Below the pieces are notes generated by a model. That model was given only the letters and a program-made list of their open reading frames with translations. It made no database searches and was not told the origin of the DNA. DNA of 37,953 bases, from contig NZ_VZZK01000046.1 of NCBI RefSeq assembly GCF_008806385.1, forward strand, positions 1-37,953, written 5' to 3'. The position numbers and the translations under genes were made by a program. The DNA comes from Methylobacterium soli. GTDB lineage: Bacteria; Pseudomonadota; Alphaproteobacteria; Rhizobiales; Beijerinckiaceae. Shown in pieces: positions 1 to 8,049 of the stretch. Every line of letters begins with the position of its first letter. The stretch's first letter is position 1.

Positions 1-205
1 CGGCTTCCACGCCGGCGATGAAGTCCCCTTCATCGCCCGCCGCTGGCCGACTTCTTCAACAGCCTGTTAGGCGCCAATCGTCCGAGAACGCATCCCGGAA
101 AGGCTTCCGAGAAAGGGCTCGGGTTCTCCGACAACGCGTCTTGGCCAGCGCTCGGTACCATTCCTACCGTAGCGACCTGACGCACCTTGGCCATACGGTC
201 GGGCC
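1..205. other. No supportable gene at the left edge
   Basis: Short open frames exist. One in frame 1 runs from after the stop at 19-21 to a stop at 178-180 and contains a plausible stretch, LADFFNSLLG. None has a start with a ribosome binding site or a recognisable family. The window may begin within the 3' end of a gene whose body lies to the left. Confidence 0.3.
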
Positions 206-405
206 ATGACTGAGTCGCCAGCCCATAAACCCGGCAACGTCGTCGAGCTCCGCTCAGGCCAGGCCCCGCCGGCCGACCTGACTGCGGAAGAACCCTTGCG
301 CACATCCGCTCATTGGTGAAGGGGCTTAACTACGCTTGCGGCGAGGAGGTCGTGGACATGTATCTCGACATGATCCGCGCTCTAGTTGCGAAGGTGAGGA
401 AGTGA
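206..405 (+). pseudogene. Small hypothetical ORF, apparently frameshifted
   Basis: An ATG at 206 opens a frame (MTESPAHKPGNVVELRSG...) that stops after 37 codons at about 319. In the next frame, coding-like sequence continues without a break (IRSLVKGLNYACGEE...) to a TGA at 403-405. Joining the two by a one-base change near 290-305 would give a protein of about 66 residues, with an acidic/helical C-terminal half ending MIRALVAKVRK. I do not recognise the family. It lies just upstream of two other small hypothetical genes on the same strand, which supports a decayed or misread small gene. The alternative is that both halves are chance ORFs. Confidence 0.35.
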
Positions 406-449
406 TCGAGCCCTAGCGCTCGACCGTCCGCGCTCATACGCTCGTCGGC

Positions 450-716
450 ATGGCCGAATCACCACCGACCACCGGCGAGTTGTTCAAGGCAAAGGCGATC
501 ACCGCCGAGGATCTGCACGCGGCGGTCGACGCCTACATGGCGGACCCGACGACGACGCTTTTCATGATGGGCGAGGGCTACGGCCTGGACCTCGCCGAGG
601 CGGTCCGCGGGCATGAGCCGACCCGGAAGGTGCTCGCTAGCCCGGACGAATCCGCCACCTTCAAGCGCACCATGGTGCAGACCGCCATCATCTTGGCCCG
701 GCCGGTGAAGCGGTGA
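450..716 (+). CDS. Hypothetical protein, 88 aa, paralogue of the next gene
   Basis: This small soluble protein has no signal peptide or membrane segment. The N-terminal half contains a helix with ITAEDLHAAVDAY and the C-terminus ends LARPVKR. It aligns over its whole length with the product of 771-1031: LF..ITAEDLHAAVDAYMADP against LL..LTEEEVQSAVNAWLAMP, then a shared D-E/A-S-x-x-hydrophobic-K segment, then LARPVKR against LRGRPEKR. The two genes are therefore an old tandem duplication. I do not recognise the family. The leader has only a weak purine stretch before the ATG. The function is unknown; small same-strand neighbours suggest an accessory or phage-derived cluster. Confidence 0.6.
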   Translation: MAESPPTTGELFKAKAITAEDLHAAVDAYMADPTTTLFMMGEGYGLDLAEAVRGHEPTRKVLASPDESATFKRTMVQTAIILARPVKR

Positions 717-770
717 GTGGTGGTCCGGCTGCTCTGGGCTGCGCGATGCTGTGACCTAGCTTAAGCGGCC

Positions 771-1031
771 ATGACGAACCCTGCGACGATCGAGACGCTG
801 CTCCAACAGGGAGCACTGACGGAGGAAGAGGTTCAGAGCGCCGTCAACGCGTGGCTCGCCATGCCCTCCGCGACCCGCATTCCCGTAGGCTCTCACGAGG
901 TGGTCGTAGGCACGTTGCTGCGGCAGAACGGGTTCCTGGCAAAGACGATGCGCGACCCGGACGCGAGCGAAGGCCTTAAGAAGGCCGCGCTGCGGAAAGT
1001 GCTTCTGCGAGGGCGGCCGGAGAAGCGATGA
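771..1031 (+). CDS. Hypothetical protein, 86 aa, paralogue of the upstream gene
   Basis: A soluble protein of 86 residues, beginning MTNPATIETLLQQG and ending GRPEKR. It is the second member of the tandem pair described at 450-716. The two share the acidic helix followed by a central segment that differs in sequence (SATRIPVGSHE here, TTTLFMMGEGY upstream), so the central part has diverged most. Its TGA overlaps the ATG of the next small membrane ORF (ATGA at 1028-1031), which suggests translational coupling. No known domain is recognised. Confidence 0.6.
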   Translation: MTNPATIETLLQQGALTEEEVQSAVNAWLAMPSATRIPVGSHEVVVGTLLRQNGFLAKTMRDPDASEGLKKAALRKVLLRGRPEKR

Positions 1032-1171
1032 ACCCCGTCGCTGGCTCAATCATGATCGCTATCGCGGCGGCCTTCTTCGGGTTGATGTATTTCGCCGTCG
1101 CGTACGGACATCCCTGGCTGCTCGCAGCGTTGGTAATCTCGGTCATCGCGGCCTTCGTGAGGTGGGGCTGA
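1028..1171 (+). CDS. Small membrane protein, 47 aa
   Basis: The ORF starts at an ATG overlapping the stop of the upstream gene by four bases and ends with the TGA at 1169-1171, two bases before the ATG of the next frame. The product is almost entirely hydrophobic. One membrane segment covers about residues 5-25 (SIMIAIAAAFFGLMYFAVAY) and a second about residues 30-43, separated by the turn GHP, and it ends in FVRWG. It is too short for family recognition. The tight spacing on both sides supports real translation in a four-gene run. A role such as a membrane anchor or phage-type small membrane protein is only a guess. Confidence 0.5.
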   Translation: MNPVAGSIMIAIAAAFFGLMYFAVAYGHPWLLAALVISVIAAFVRWG

Positions 1172-1172
1172 A

Positions 1173-1543
1173 ATGATCGTACTGCCTCCCTGGCGAGAGG
1201 TCACCACCGACGACTACCACTCGCGCAACTTCCCAGAGACCACCATCGGCTCTTCGTTCATCGCGCAGACCGCCGCGGCGCACGAGCTGATTCGCGGCCA
1301 GCATGCCGGCGAGTACCGGATCCGGCTCGTCCTGCGCGAGGCCGTGGACCTGAAGCCGAGCAAGCGCTCCAACCCGTACTGGGTTTCGACTACCACGTCG
1401 GCTCCGACGACATGCGCACCTGCGCGGACGAGGTCGTCATCGAGTTCAGGAACGGCCGGCGCGAGGTCGTGCCGATCTACAAGACCGCTGAGACGGCGGG
1501 ACTGAAGGGTGGTGGCTGGGCTGGCGGGGTTGTGCGGCGCTAG
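1173..1543 (+). pseudogene. Hypothetical gene with a single-base frameshift near 1385
   Basis: The frame opened by the ATG at 1173 encodes MIVLPPWREVTTDDYHSRN..., normal-looking up to SNPYWV. It then turns into a Ser/Thr/Arg/Pro-rich translation typical of an off-frame read. From about 1385, the neighbouring frame gives sensible protein (FDYHVGSDDMRTCADEVV, then FRNGRREVVPIYKTAE) up to a TAG at 1541-1543. One missing base in the GGGTTTC context joins them into a protein of about 123 residues. The break is either a true inactivating mutation or a sequence error. The family is not recognised. Confidence 0.6.
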
Positions 1544-1607
1544 TGCCCGAAACTTGCCGGTGTCGCGCGGGCGTGCGACACCGCCCACGAAGCTTGAGCG
1601 GGCGAGG

Positions 1608-2117
1608 ATGCGGATGCTGGAACGGGCGTTTGAGCGGGCCCTGTTCGCGTGCCGGTGGCTGCTGGCCCCGTTCTACGGGGCGTTGGCGATCGGCCTGTTC
1701 GTGCTCCTCGTCAAGCTCCTCCAAGAAATCGCCCATTTCGCGCTTCACGCGCTCGAATCGAACGAGTCGCAGACGATCCTCGGCGTGCTGACGCTGGTGG
1801 ACCTGTCCTTTACCGCCTCGCTCCTGATCATCGTGATGTTCTCGGGCTACGAGAACTTCGTCTCGAAGTTCGACCATTCGGACCACAAGGACTGGCCCGA
1901 ATGGATGGGCACGATCGACTTCACGGGCCTGAAGCTCAAGCTGATGTCCTCGATCGTGGCCATCTCGGCGATCCAGCTCCTCAAAGCCTTCATGGATGTG
2001 AAGGCCAGCTCCGACCGCGACCTCGCCTGGCTCGTCGGCCTGCATATGATCTTCGTGATCTCGGGGCTCCTGATGGCCCTGACCGACCGCGTTGCGGCCG
2101 GCCACCACGACAAGTAG
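1608..2117 (+). CDS. UPF0114 (YqhA/TIGR00645-type) inner membrane protein
   Basis: An integral membrane protein of the UPF0114 family; its biochemical role is not established. Three to four hydrophobic segments are visible: LLAPFYGALAIGLFVLLV near residues 12-33, FTASLLIIVMFSG near 65-80, a helix around IVAISAIQLLKAF, and a C-terminal helix LHMIFVISGLLMAL. Family hallmarks are the FSGYENFVS stretch and WPEWMG, followed by GLKLKLMSSIVAISA. The ATG at 1608 is preferred over the in-frame upstream start at 1509, because the upstream start overlaps the frameshifted gene and adds 33 poorly hydrophobic residues. With 1608 the length (169 aa) fits the usual 160-170. Confidence 0.85.
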   Translation: MRMLERAFERALFACRWLLAPFYGALAIGLFVLLVKLLQEIAHFALHALESNESQTILGVLTLVDLSFTASLLIIVMFSGYENFVSKFDHSDHKDWPEWMGTIDFTGLKLKLMSSIVAISAIQLLKAFMDVKASSDRDLAWLVGLHMIFVISGLLMALTDRVAAGHHDK

Positions 2118-2217
2118 GCGAAGCTCAGCGCGCCTTTAGAACGGCTCGGCAGGTGGCGTTAAACGGCCGAGAGCCAGCGGCGTGGCTGAAACCTCCGAGC
2201 GCGACCGTGACCAAGAA

Positions 2218-2254
2218 GCGGGCCGGGCCAACGTTCGAGGAAGACCCGGCCCGC
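2218..2254. repeat. Perfect 10-bp inverted repeat, terminator-like
   Basis: GCGGGCCGGG at 2218-2227 pairs perfectly with CCCGGCCCGC at 2245-2254 across a 17-base loop. Read on the minus strand, the stem is followed by a short T-rich stretch. It lies 100 bp downstream of the UPF0114 gene. Confidence 0.6.
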
Positions 2255-2365
2255 CAGTCCGACCGCTAGGGGGAAGGATTCGCGGGCAGACGCTGGATGA
2301 TGGGAGCGGCGCAGTTAGCGGGTCGTTACCGGCGCCGGGCTCACAGCCACCCACAGACATGACGA

Positions 2366-2489
2366 AGCCCGCGCGGCGGGTGCCGGCGGGCGTCGTTCGA
2401 TGCCGAGCTTATGGGGATGTGCGAGAGATCTCGCTGGAGCCAAGACAGCGGGCCGAGCGATACCGCAAGGGAGCGACCGCCCGGCCCAC
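2366..2489 (-). repeat. Double-hairpin repeat unit (single copy)
   Basis: Hairpin 1 is GCCCGC (2367-2372) with GCGGGC (2386-2391), preceded on the plus strand by GACGAA. Hairpin 2 is GGGCCG (2450-2455) with CGGCCC (2482-2487). Its minus-strand loop contains a pyrimidine run, GCTCCCTTGC. The order and spacing match the repeat family seen at 11.6-17.7 kb, in the same orientation. Confidence 0.5.
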
Positions 2490-2659
2490 CGGTCAAACCG
2501 CAAGATGACGGGCATCGCGGAAAGACACCAAACGCTTAGCAGATCGAAAGCCGCTCGTACAAAGCGATTCACCTCGCATCGCTGAGTTGAGGCTGCCCCT
2601 GCTACTCGCAAGCTCGAAGCATCGAGCCGTCCTCGTCGACCTGGAATGCCACAACCGCG

Positions 2660-3250
2660 CTATGAGGCTCCCAAAATCCGCTGCACGGTGCTGGTGCCCA
2701 CCCCGAGGCTCTTGGCGATCTTGTGCATGCCGAGGCGCGGGTTCTCAGCCTTTGCCGCTCGGATCGCCGCCTCGATTTCCGGTCCAATCCTGCGTCGAGC
2801 AGGCGGCTTATCTGGAGCAGGCTCGCGATCAGCTGCGGCGAGACGCGCAGCCTTCCTCTCAGCGTCCGCATCGGCCTCGACCAGCCCCGCCTCGCTCAAC
2901 GCGAGAAGCTTCTCGAACTCCGGGATCGCGGCGCCGCTGAAAATCTCCGGGTCCTTCTCGAAGATCATCGCGAACGTCTCCGGATCGTAGAAGCGCATCA
3001 TCATCAGCGCGAAGTCTCGATGATTGACGCGAAGCACATCCGCCCAGTTGCGCATTTGATCAGGGGCAATCCGCGCCCGGCCGGTTTCAATCTGCGAGAT
3101 GTACTGCTTGATGCTGTACCCGACCGCCTTCATGAAGGTCGCTTGCGAGAAGCCCCGGTCTTCACGCAGTTCCTTGATAAAACGACCGCCCAAACGGCGG
3201 AGAGCGATGGTCTCCGGCTCGGAGAGTTTCTGCGCATATGAAGAGTGCAT
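2660..3250 (-). CDS. XRE-family transcriptional regulator with a C-terminal second HTH
   Basis: A DNA-binding protein of 196 aa. Residues about 18-75 form a Cro/C1-type helix-turn-helix (FIKELREDRGFSQATFMKA, then IKQYISQIETGRARIAP). A middle region follows (RVNHRDFALMMMRFYDPETFAM). The last 45 residues contain a resolvase/Hin-like helix-turn-helix (IGPEIEAAIRAAKAENPRLG, then HKIAKSLGVGTSTVQRIL). The first two-thirds are paralogous to the regulator at 11290-11685, which lacks the second HTH. It is transcribed away from the S-layer gene, about 440 bp from that gene's start, so local control of the surface-layer locus is possible but unproven. Confidence 0.85.
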   Translation of the reverse strand: MHSSYAQKLSEPETIALRRLGGRFIKELREDRGFSQATFMKAVGYSIKQYISQIETGRARIAPDQMRNWADVLRVNHRDFALMMMRFYDPETFAMIFEKDPEIFSGAAIPEFEKLLALSEAGLVEADADAERKAARLAAADREPAPDKPPARRRIGPEIEAAIRAAKAENPRLGMHKIAKSLGVGTSTVQRILGAS

Positions 3251-3691
3251 GAGCTTTTAGGTGGGTAGGAGGCGCGATCAGAGTGGGCAGCTAGATCACA
3301 TAGATTGGTGGCGGTTTCTACGGCTCTGCCGCGGCCCGCCTGGTCAGCCTCCGACTCAGCCGCGAGGAGCGTCAGCCCTTTTCCAGCGCGAGCCGTGGCG
3401 TGAGAGGCAGACAGGTCGACGCCTCATTCCGGCCTCAACCCAGAAGCCTGCGGTCACGGCGATGCGCAGACGCCAGTAGATAAAATTCTCGTAAAATCAA
3501 TTACTTGCGCCATTTTGTGCTTTTTCCACACCACCGAAAAATCCTGCGACTGGCTTCGAGAAATCGGCCTAGACACGGATGGTTTCGTGAAATACACACT
3601 GTCACGACCGTACCAAACCGGTCGGGGCTTCGGGGAGGAGCCGACCAGCCACAGTGCTGGCGGGGCTTCCCTGCACCGCAAGGGAATGACG
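3251..3691 (+). promoter_or_regulatory. S-layer gene upstream region with SD-sequestering hairpin
   Basis: No gene is supported in this divergent intergenic region. An AT-rich stretch at 3478-3535 is the most promoter-like part, but I cannot assign -35/-10 boxes with confidence. Immediately before the start codon, TTCCCT (3667-3672) pairs with AGGGAA (3681-3686) across an 8-base loop. The second arm is the ribosome binding site of the S-layer gene, so the mRNA leader could hide or expose it. The long apparent leader fits an abundant, tightly regulated surface protein. Confidence 0.45.
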
Positions 3692-6301
3692 ATGGCCTTA
3701 ACAGCTGAACAGCTCAACACAGTTTACCAAAATGTTCTTTTCCGTCCGGTCGATCCGGCCGGCATCGCGTACTTCGCGAACCGCACCGACATCTCGGATG
3801 CCCAGGTCCGCCAGCAGATCGAGCTGTCGGTTGAAGCCAACACCTACGTCACCCCCATCGTGCGCCTTTATCAGGCTGCTCTCGGGCGCGTTCCGGATGT
3901 GGGCGGTCTGCAGTTCTTCGTTGGTCAGCTGCGCGACAACGGCTTCGACTACACGGGCATCGTCAACCAGTTCCTCGGCACCCCCGAGTATCAGGCTCGC
4001 AACGGCACCTCCGGCGGTGTCACGTCGCAGCTGGTCACCAACCTCTACCAGGACATGCTTGGCCGCACTCCGGCTCAGTCCGAGATCAACTACTGGCTGA
4101 CCAAGACCCCCGCTCAGACGCTCGACGGCATCGCGAACTCGCCCGAGTCCGCTAACCGCAACGCTGCTGGCGTGGTAACCTTCCTCGAGTCTGCTGCTGT
4201 CGGCACGCCCAACACCGGTACGCTCAACGACCAGGTCGGCCCCAACAGCGGTACGACCTTCGAGCTGACGACGGGCACTGATACGTTCGTTGGTGCGGCA
4301 ACCAACGACACGTTCGTGGCCACCGGAGCTACGCTGAACGCGTTTGATTCGATCGATGGCGGCGCTGGCACCGACACGCTGACGGTCACGAACGCGTCCG
4401 GCGCCCTGACGCTGAACACCAATGCCACGATTTCGAACGTTGAGAACGTGACGATCCGCAACGCCGGTACAACGGTAACTGCTGACGTTTCGAAGTACAC
4501 CGGCCTCGAGACTGTTTCGGTCGAGCAGCTTAGCACCGCCAACATCAACGGCGCCGTCACTGTCACCACAAAGGCAAACGCGACGTCGGTCTCTGTGACT
4601 GGTGGTTCGACCATCAACATCACTGACAACGGCACTGGAACGACCGCGGGTACTGCCGACACGCTTTCCACCGTCTCTATCAACGGCGGCGTCTCCCCGA
4701 CCAGAACCAATCTGGTGACGATCTCGTCCGACGCGCTCACGACCCTGAACCTCACGAACGAGACGCATGACGTCCGCGTCAACGCTGCAGAAGGCACGCG
4801 TGCGCTCGCCGTCAAGCTCGACGGCGTGACGGGCGGTAGCGTCCGCGACGATACTGCGACGTCGCTGAGCCTCAATGTTGTCAACGGCAACGTGCCTACT
4901 TTTACGGTCACGACCGATGCAGCGACCGCTCTGACGCTTACGGGCGACAAGGCTATCTCGCTTACTCTAAATGATACCGGTGGCAACGCCGCAAAGCTGG
5001 CAACGATCGACGCTTCTGCATACACAGGCGGTGTCACGATCCTCAGCACCCTGGATGTTGATACCGCTTTCACCGGTGGCTCGGGTTCCGACACGATTAA
5101 TATCGGCGCAGCTACGAAGGCGATTGCTCTCGGCGCAGGTGACGACAACATCGTGGTCACCGGAACGCTGTCGGCAGTGACTGGCACCATCGACGGCGGT
5201 GCAGGCACCGACCAGCTTACGGTCGATGGCGCTGATTACACCACCGCTGGGACCTCGACCGTGGTTAATGGTCAGACTGTTACAACGGTTACCGGCCTCG
5301 ACGTCCTGAACAAGGTGACAGGCATCGAGACGGTCGAGTTCACTGGCTCGGGCGACGTCGCTCTGAACGGAACCACCTTCGCGAACACCGGTGTGACGAA
5401 GTTCCTGTTCAACGGCGCCGGCGACGACATCATCACGAATGCTGGGTCGGCTCGGACCTACGCCTTCGGAGAGGCAAACAGCGGTGACGCGTCCTTCACT
5501 GCGAAGGTCGGTACCACGACGATCAACCTCAGCTACGAGGGTGGTACTACGGGCGACGCCACGACGGATTCGCTCGCTGTTACCTTCAACACGGGTGCTG
5601 ATCCGGCTGGCACGGCTTACACTGTGAACCTCGCCTCGAACGGAACCGCTGAAACCGGTTCGAACGAGACTGGTGTCATCACCCTGACGGCAGGCTCCAC
5701 TATCAACATCACGGGCGCTCATGCTCTGGTTGTTGACAGCCTCGCAAATGCTGAGACGGTCAACGCCTCGACGTTCACGGGTGCGCTTACGCTCACCGGT
5801 TCGGCTGGCAACGACACCATCACCGTCGGCACGGGCGGTTCGAACATCACCGCCGGTGGCGGTGCCGACACGATCAATCTCGGTTCGGGCCGCGATTTCG
5901 TGAAGTTCGGAACGAACGACTCGGGTGTTGTCACCGACGGCGTTGTTGGCACGATCGACACGGTCACCAGCTTCACCGTTGGCACCGCTGCTACACCTGG
6001 CGATCAGCTGCAGCATGTGGGCACCGAAGCGGGTTCGTACACCGCCATCACCGCAGGCGGTCAGACCACCATCAACAACACGACGACCACCATCACTGCT
6101 GCGGCAACCGCCGCTGCTGCTGATCATACCGGTATCGGCTGGACGGCATTCTCGTTCCAGGGCAGCACGTATGCTCTGTACGAGGTGGCCGACAGCGCCA
6201 CGTATGGAACCGGCGATCACTTGGTGAAGCTGGTCGGCGTTGCCGTCGCTGACCTTACCGCCGCTAACTTCGCGTCGGTTCCCGGCCCGGCCCTGATTTA
6301 A
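3692..6301 (+). CDS. RsaA-like S-layer/RTX protein with N-terminal DUF4214 repeats
   Basis: A secreted protein of 869 aa, with no Sec signal peptide. Three DUF4214-type helical repeats cover about residues 10-150 (YQNVLFRPVDPAGIAYF, YQAALGRVPDVGGLQFF, YQDMLGRTPAQSEINYW). A long Thr/Asn/Gly/Asp-rich beta region follows, holding GGAGTDTL, GAGDDNI and, near residue 705, GNDTI/GGGADTI calcium-binding RTX-like motifs. The C-terminus (VKLVGVAVADLTAANF) resembles the uncleaved secretion signal of type I substrates. The FELTTGTDTF...TNDTFVA block and the overall order recall Caulobacter RsaA. The ATG at 3692 was chosen because AAGGGA lies six bases upstream; an in-frame ATG at 3686 is possible. The putative exporter is the ABC/HlyD pair at 21.4-24.6 kb. 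Confidence 0.85.
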   Translation: MALTAEQLNTVYQNVLFRPVDPAGIAYFANRTDISDAQVRQQIELSVEANTYVTPIVRLYQAALGRVPDVGGLQFFVGQLRDNGFDYTGIVNQFLGTPEYQARNGTSGGVTSQLVTNLYQDMLGRTPAQSEINYWLTKTPAQTLDGIANSPESANRNAAGVVTFLESAAVGTPNTGTLNDQVGPNSGTTFELTTGTDTFVGAATNDTFVATGATLNAFDSIDGGAGTDTLTVTNASGALTLNTNATISNVENVTIRNAGTTVTADVSKYTGLETVSVEQLSTANINGAVTVTTKANATSVSVTGGSTINITDNGTGTTAGTADTLSTVSINGGVSPTRTNLVTISSDALTTLNLTNETHDVRVNAAEGTRALAVKLDGVTGGSVRDDTATSLSLNVVNGNVPTFTVTTDAATALTLTGDKAISLTLNDTGGNAAKLATIDASAYTGGVTILSTLDVDTAFTGGSGSDTINIGAATKAIALGAGDDNIVVTGTLSAVTGTIDGGAGTDQLTVDGADYTTAGTSTVVNGQTVTTVTGLDVLNKVTGIETVEFTGSGDVALNGTTFANTGVTKFLFNGAGDDIITNAGSARTYAFGEANSGDASFTAKVGTTTINLSYEGGTTGDATTDSLAVTFNTGADPAGTAYTVNLASNGTAETGSNETGVITLTAGSTINITGAHALVVDSLANAETVNASTFTGALTLTGSAGNDTITVGTGGSNITAGGGADTINLGSGRDFVKFGTNDSGVVTDGVVGTIDTVTSFTVGTAATPGDQLQHVGTEAGSYTAITAGGQTTINNTTTTITAAATAAAADHTGIGWTAFSFQGSTYALYEVADSATYGTGDHLVKLVGVAVADLTAANFASVPGPALI

Positions 6302-6343
6302 GCCAAGCCGACAGCGCGCTTAACCTGCGATACAACTACTGAG

Positions 6344-6372
6344 CGGGGGACCTTCGGGTCCCCCGTTTCGTT
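6344..6372 (+). terminator. Rho-independent terminator of the S-layer gene
   Basis: GGGGGACC (6345-6352) and GGTCCCCC (6357-6364) form a perfect stem closed by a TTCG tetraloop, extended by a C-G pair, and followed by TTTCGTTT. It lies 43 bases after the stop codon. Confidence 0.9.
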
Positions 6373-6450
6373 TCAGGGTTAGTTTGCTACGACCTTAACG
6401 CCAAGGATGCAGGTAATACTCTCCCCAAAGCGCATACCGCAGGACCTAGT

Positions 6451-8004
6451 ATGACAGCTTGGACCGAAGGCTACGTGGCCGACATTCCTTACGCCCTTGG
6501 CTTCTACCGAGAGACGGTCCCAGCCCATGTGGCCTTCTCCGCAGCCTGTGTCGGCAAACACCCAGGCTTAGCTCTCCAACCCCAGCGCGTGCTCGAACTC
6601 GGGTTCGGCATGGGCCTCGGCTTCGTCATCAACGCCGCCGCCAATCCTGGTACTCATTTCGAAGGTATCGACTTCAATCCGCTACACGTCGCTCACGCCC
6701 GCGGCCTGGTTGATGATGCAGAGCTGACGAACGTTAGCCTGCGGGAAGCCAGCTTCCAGGATCTTGCCCGAGAGGCACAGGAGGGACAGCACGACCTCGA
6801 CCTTATCGTGCTGCACGGCATTCTCACCTGGGTCTCGAGCGATGCTCACGAGTCCATCGTGGAGATCGCCCGTAAGCGTCTGAAACCAGGTGGCTTTCTC
6901 TACGTTTCCTATAACTGCATGCCAGGCTGGGCTCCGGTGCTCCCACTCCAGCGACTGATGCGAGAAAACGCCAAGCGCGTGGCTGGTCGCTCTGACGAGC
7001 AGACTGAGTCCGGACTCGAACTCGTCAAAGCCTTGATGAGCGAGGGAGCCAACTACTTCGCTGCGAACGCAGGACTTCAGCAGCGCATCGAAAAGATGAG
7101 TTCGCTCGATAGAAACTACCTTGCTCATGAGTATCTGAACGCGAATTGGTTTATATTCCACTTTGCGGATGTCGCCGAGATGTTTGGTCGAGCGAAGCTT
7201 GGCTTCGTCGGATCCGCGACGCTGGTTGAGAATATTGACAACCTCGCATTGCCCAAGGAAGTTAAGGCGCGGGTTGCTGCGGAAACGGACGTCGTGTTCA
7301 AGGAAACACTACGCGACATTGCTTCGAATAAGCAGTTTCGACGCGACCTATTTGCACGTGGAGTCAGCACTCTGAACTCGATTGAACACAATTCCATACT
7401 AGGCGCTATGCAGTTTTCGCTAGCCCTGCCCCGATCTCAAGTAACGTTTAAAATTCCAAGTCCGGTCGGTGAACTGAACGGCAACGCCGAGATCTATGGG
7501 GCAGTTGCAGACCTGCTCGCTGAGAAGACAGCAAGCTTTGCCGAAATCGCCTCCCTCCCGGCCTTCCGCGAAGGAGGGGCGGGGGCCGCCCTCCAAGCCG
7601 TAACTTTGTTCGTACATAGTGGCCAAGTACTACCAGTGCCCGTTAGTGGGTCATCGAATGCGGAGTTTGATCGGAGCCCAGCTCAGCGGCTGAATAGAGT
7701 CATTGCCGAGAAGATGTTGCAAGGCCGCACCTTCAATTTCTTGGCTGCGCCGGCAGTCGGCTCGGGCATTCAAGTAGCTACCACCGACCTGCTGATGATT
7801 GCCGCTGTACTTGCCGGTGAGGGAAATACTGCAGAAACGGTGACGGCGCATGTCCTTCAGAGCATGCAACATCTCGGTATCAACTGGGTGAAGGACGGTA
7901 AGGCGATCACCGATCCAAGCGAGCGCACCACAATTGTCACTGGCGACGCCCGCAGCTTCCTCAGCGAGAAGCTACCAGTCTGGCAGAGGCTCGGCATCCT
8001 ATAG
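6451..8004 (+). CDS. Class I SAM methyltransferase with methyltransferase regulatory domain
   Basis: A cytoplasmic SAM-dependent methyltransferase of 517 aa. Motif I is at residues 48-57 (LELGFGMGLG), with the acidic motif II FEGIDFNPLHV about 18 residues later and a motif IV-like stretch LDLIVLHGILTWVS. The region after about residue 210, with an ERIEKMSSLDRNYLAHEY-like segment, fits the methyltransferase regulatory domain (PF10119), a combination known from proteins of this length. The substrate is unknown. It lies between the S-layer gene terminator and a SapC gene, so modification of a surface glycan or of the S-layer protein is a reasonable guess. The ATG at 6451 has AGGAC about eight bases upstream. 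Confidence 0.8.
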   Translation: MTAWTEGYVADIPYALGFYRETVPAHVAFSAACVGKHPGLALQPQRVLELGFGMGLGFVINAAANPGTHFEGIDFNPLHVAHARGLVDDAELTNVSLREASFQDLAREAQEGQHDLDLIVLHGILTWVSSDAHESIVEIARKRLKPGGFLYVSYNCMPGWAPVLPLQRLMRENAKRVAGRSDEQTESGLELVKALMSEGANYFAANAGLQQRIEKMSSLDRNYLAHEYLNANWFIFHFADVAEMFGRAKLGFVGSATLVENIDNLALPKEVKARVAAETDVVFKETLRDIASNKQFRRDLFARGVSTLNSIEHNSILGAMQFSLALPRSQVTFKIPSPVGELNGNAEIYGAVADLLAEKTASFAEIASLPAFREGGAGAALQAVTLFVHSGQVLPVPVSGSSNAEFDRSPAQRLNRVIAEKMLQGRTFNFLAAPAVGSGIQVATTDLLMIAAVLAGEGNTAETVTAHVLQSMQHLGINWVKDGKAITDPSERTTIVTGDARSFLSEKLPVWQRLGIL

Positions 8005-8049
8005 CCGCATTCCTGGTGCGGGTAGCGTACCTCGTCTGAGGGAGCGTCT

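Larger units (their letters stand above)
2118..2659. other. Intergenic region carrying GC-rich palindromes
   Basis: No convincing coding frame is present between the convergent UPF0114 and XRE genes. The stretch holds three strong inverted repeats (separate entries) of the same style as the double-hairpin repeats at 11.6-17.7 kb. They may terminate either flanking gene. Confidence 0.5.

Noticed and set aside
3698..6220. Long open frames on the minus strand within the S-layer gene
   Set aside because: They give Val/Ser/Arg-rich low-complexity translations caused by the repetitive Thr/Gly/Asn codons of the real gene, and have no starts with ribosome binding sites.
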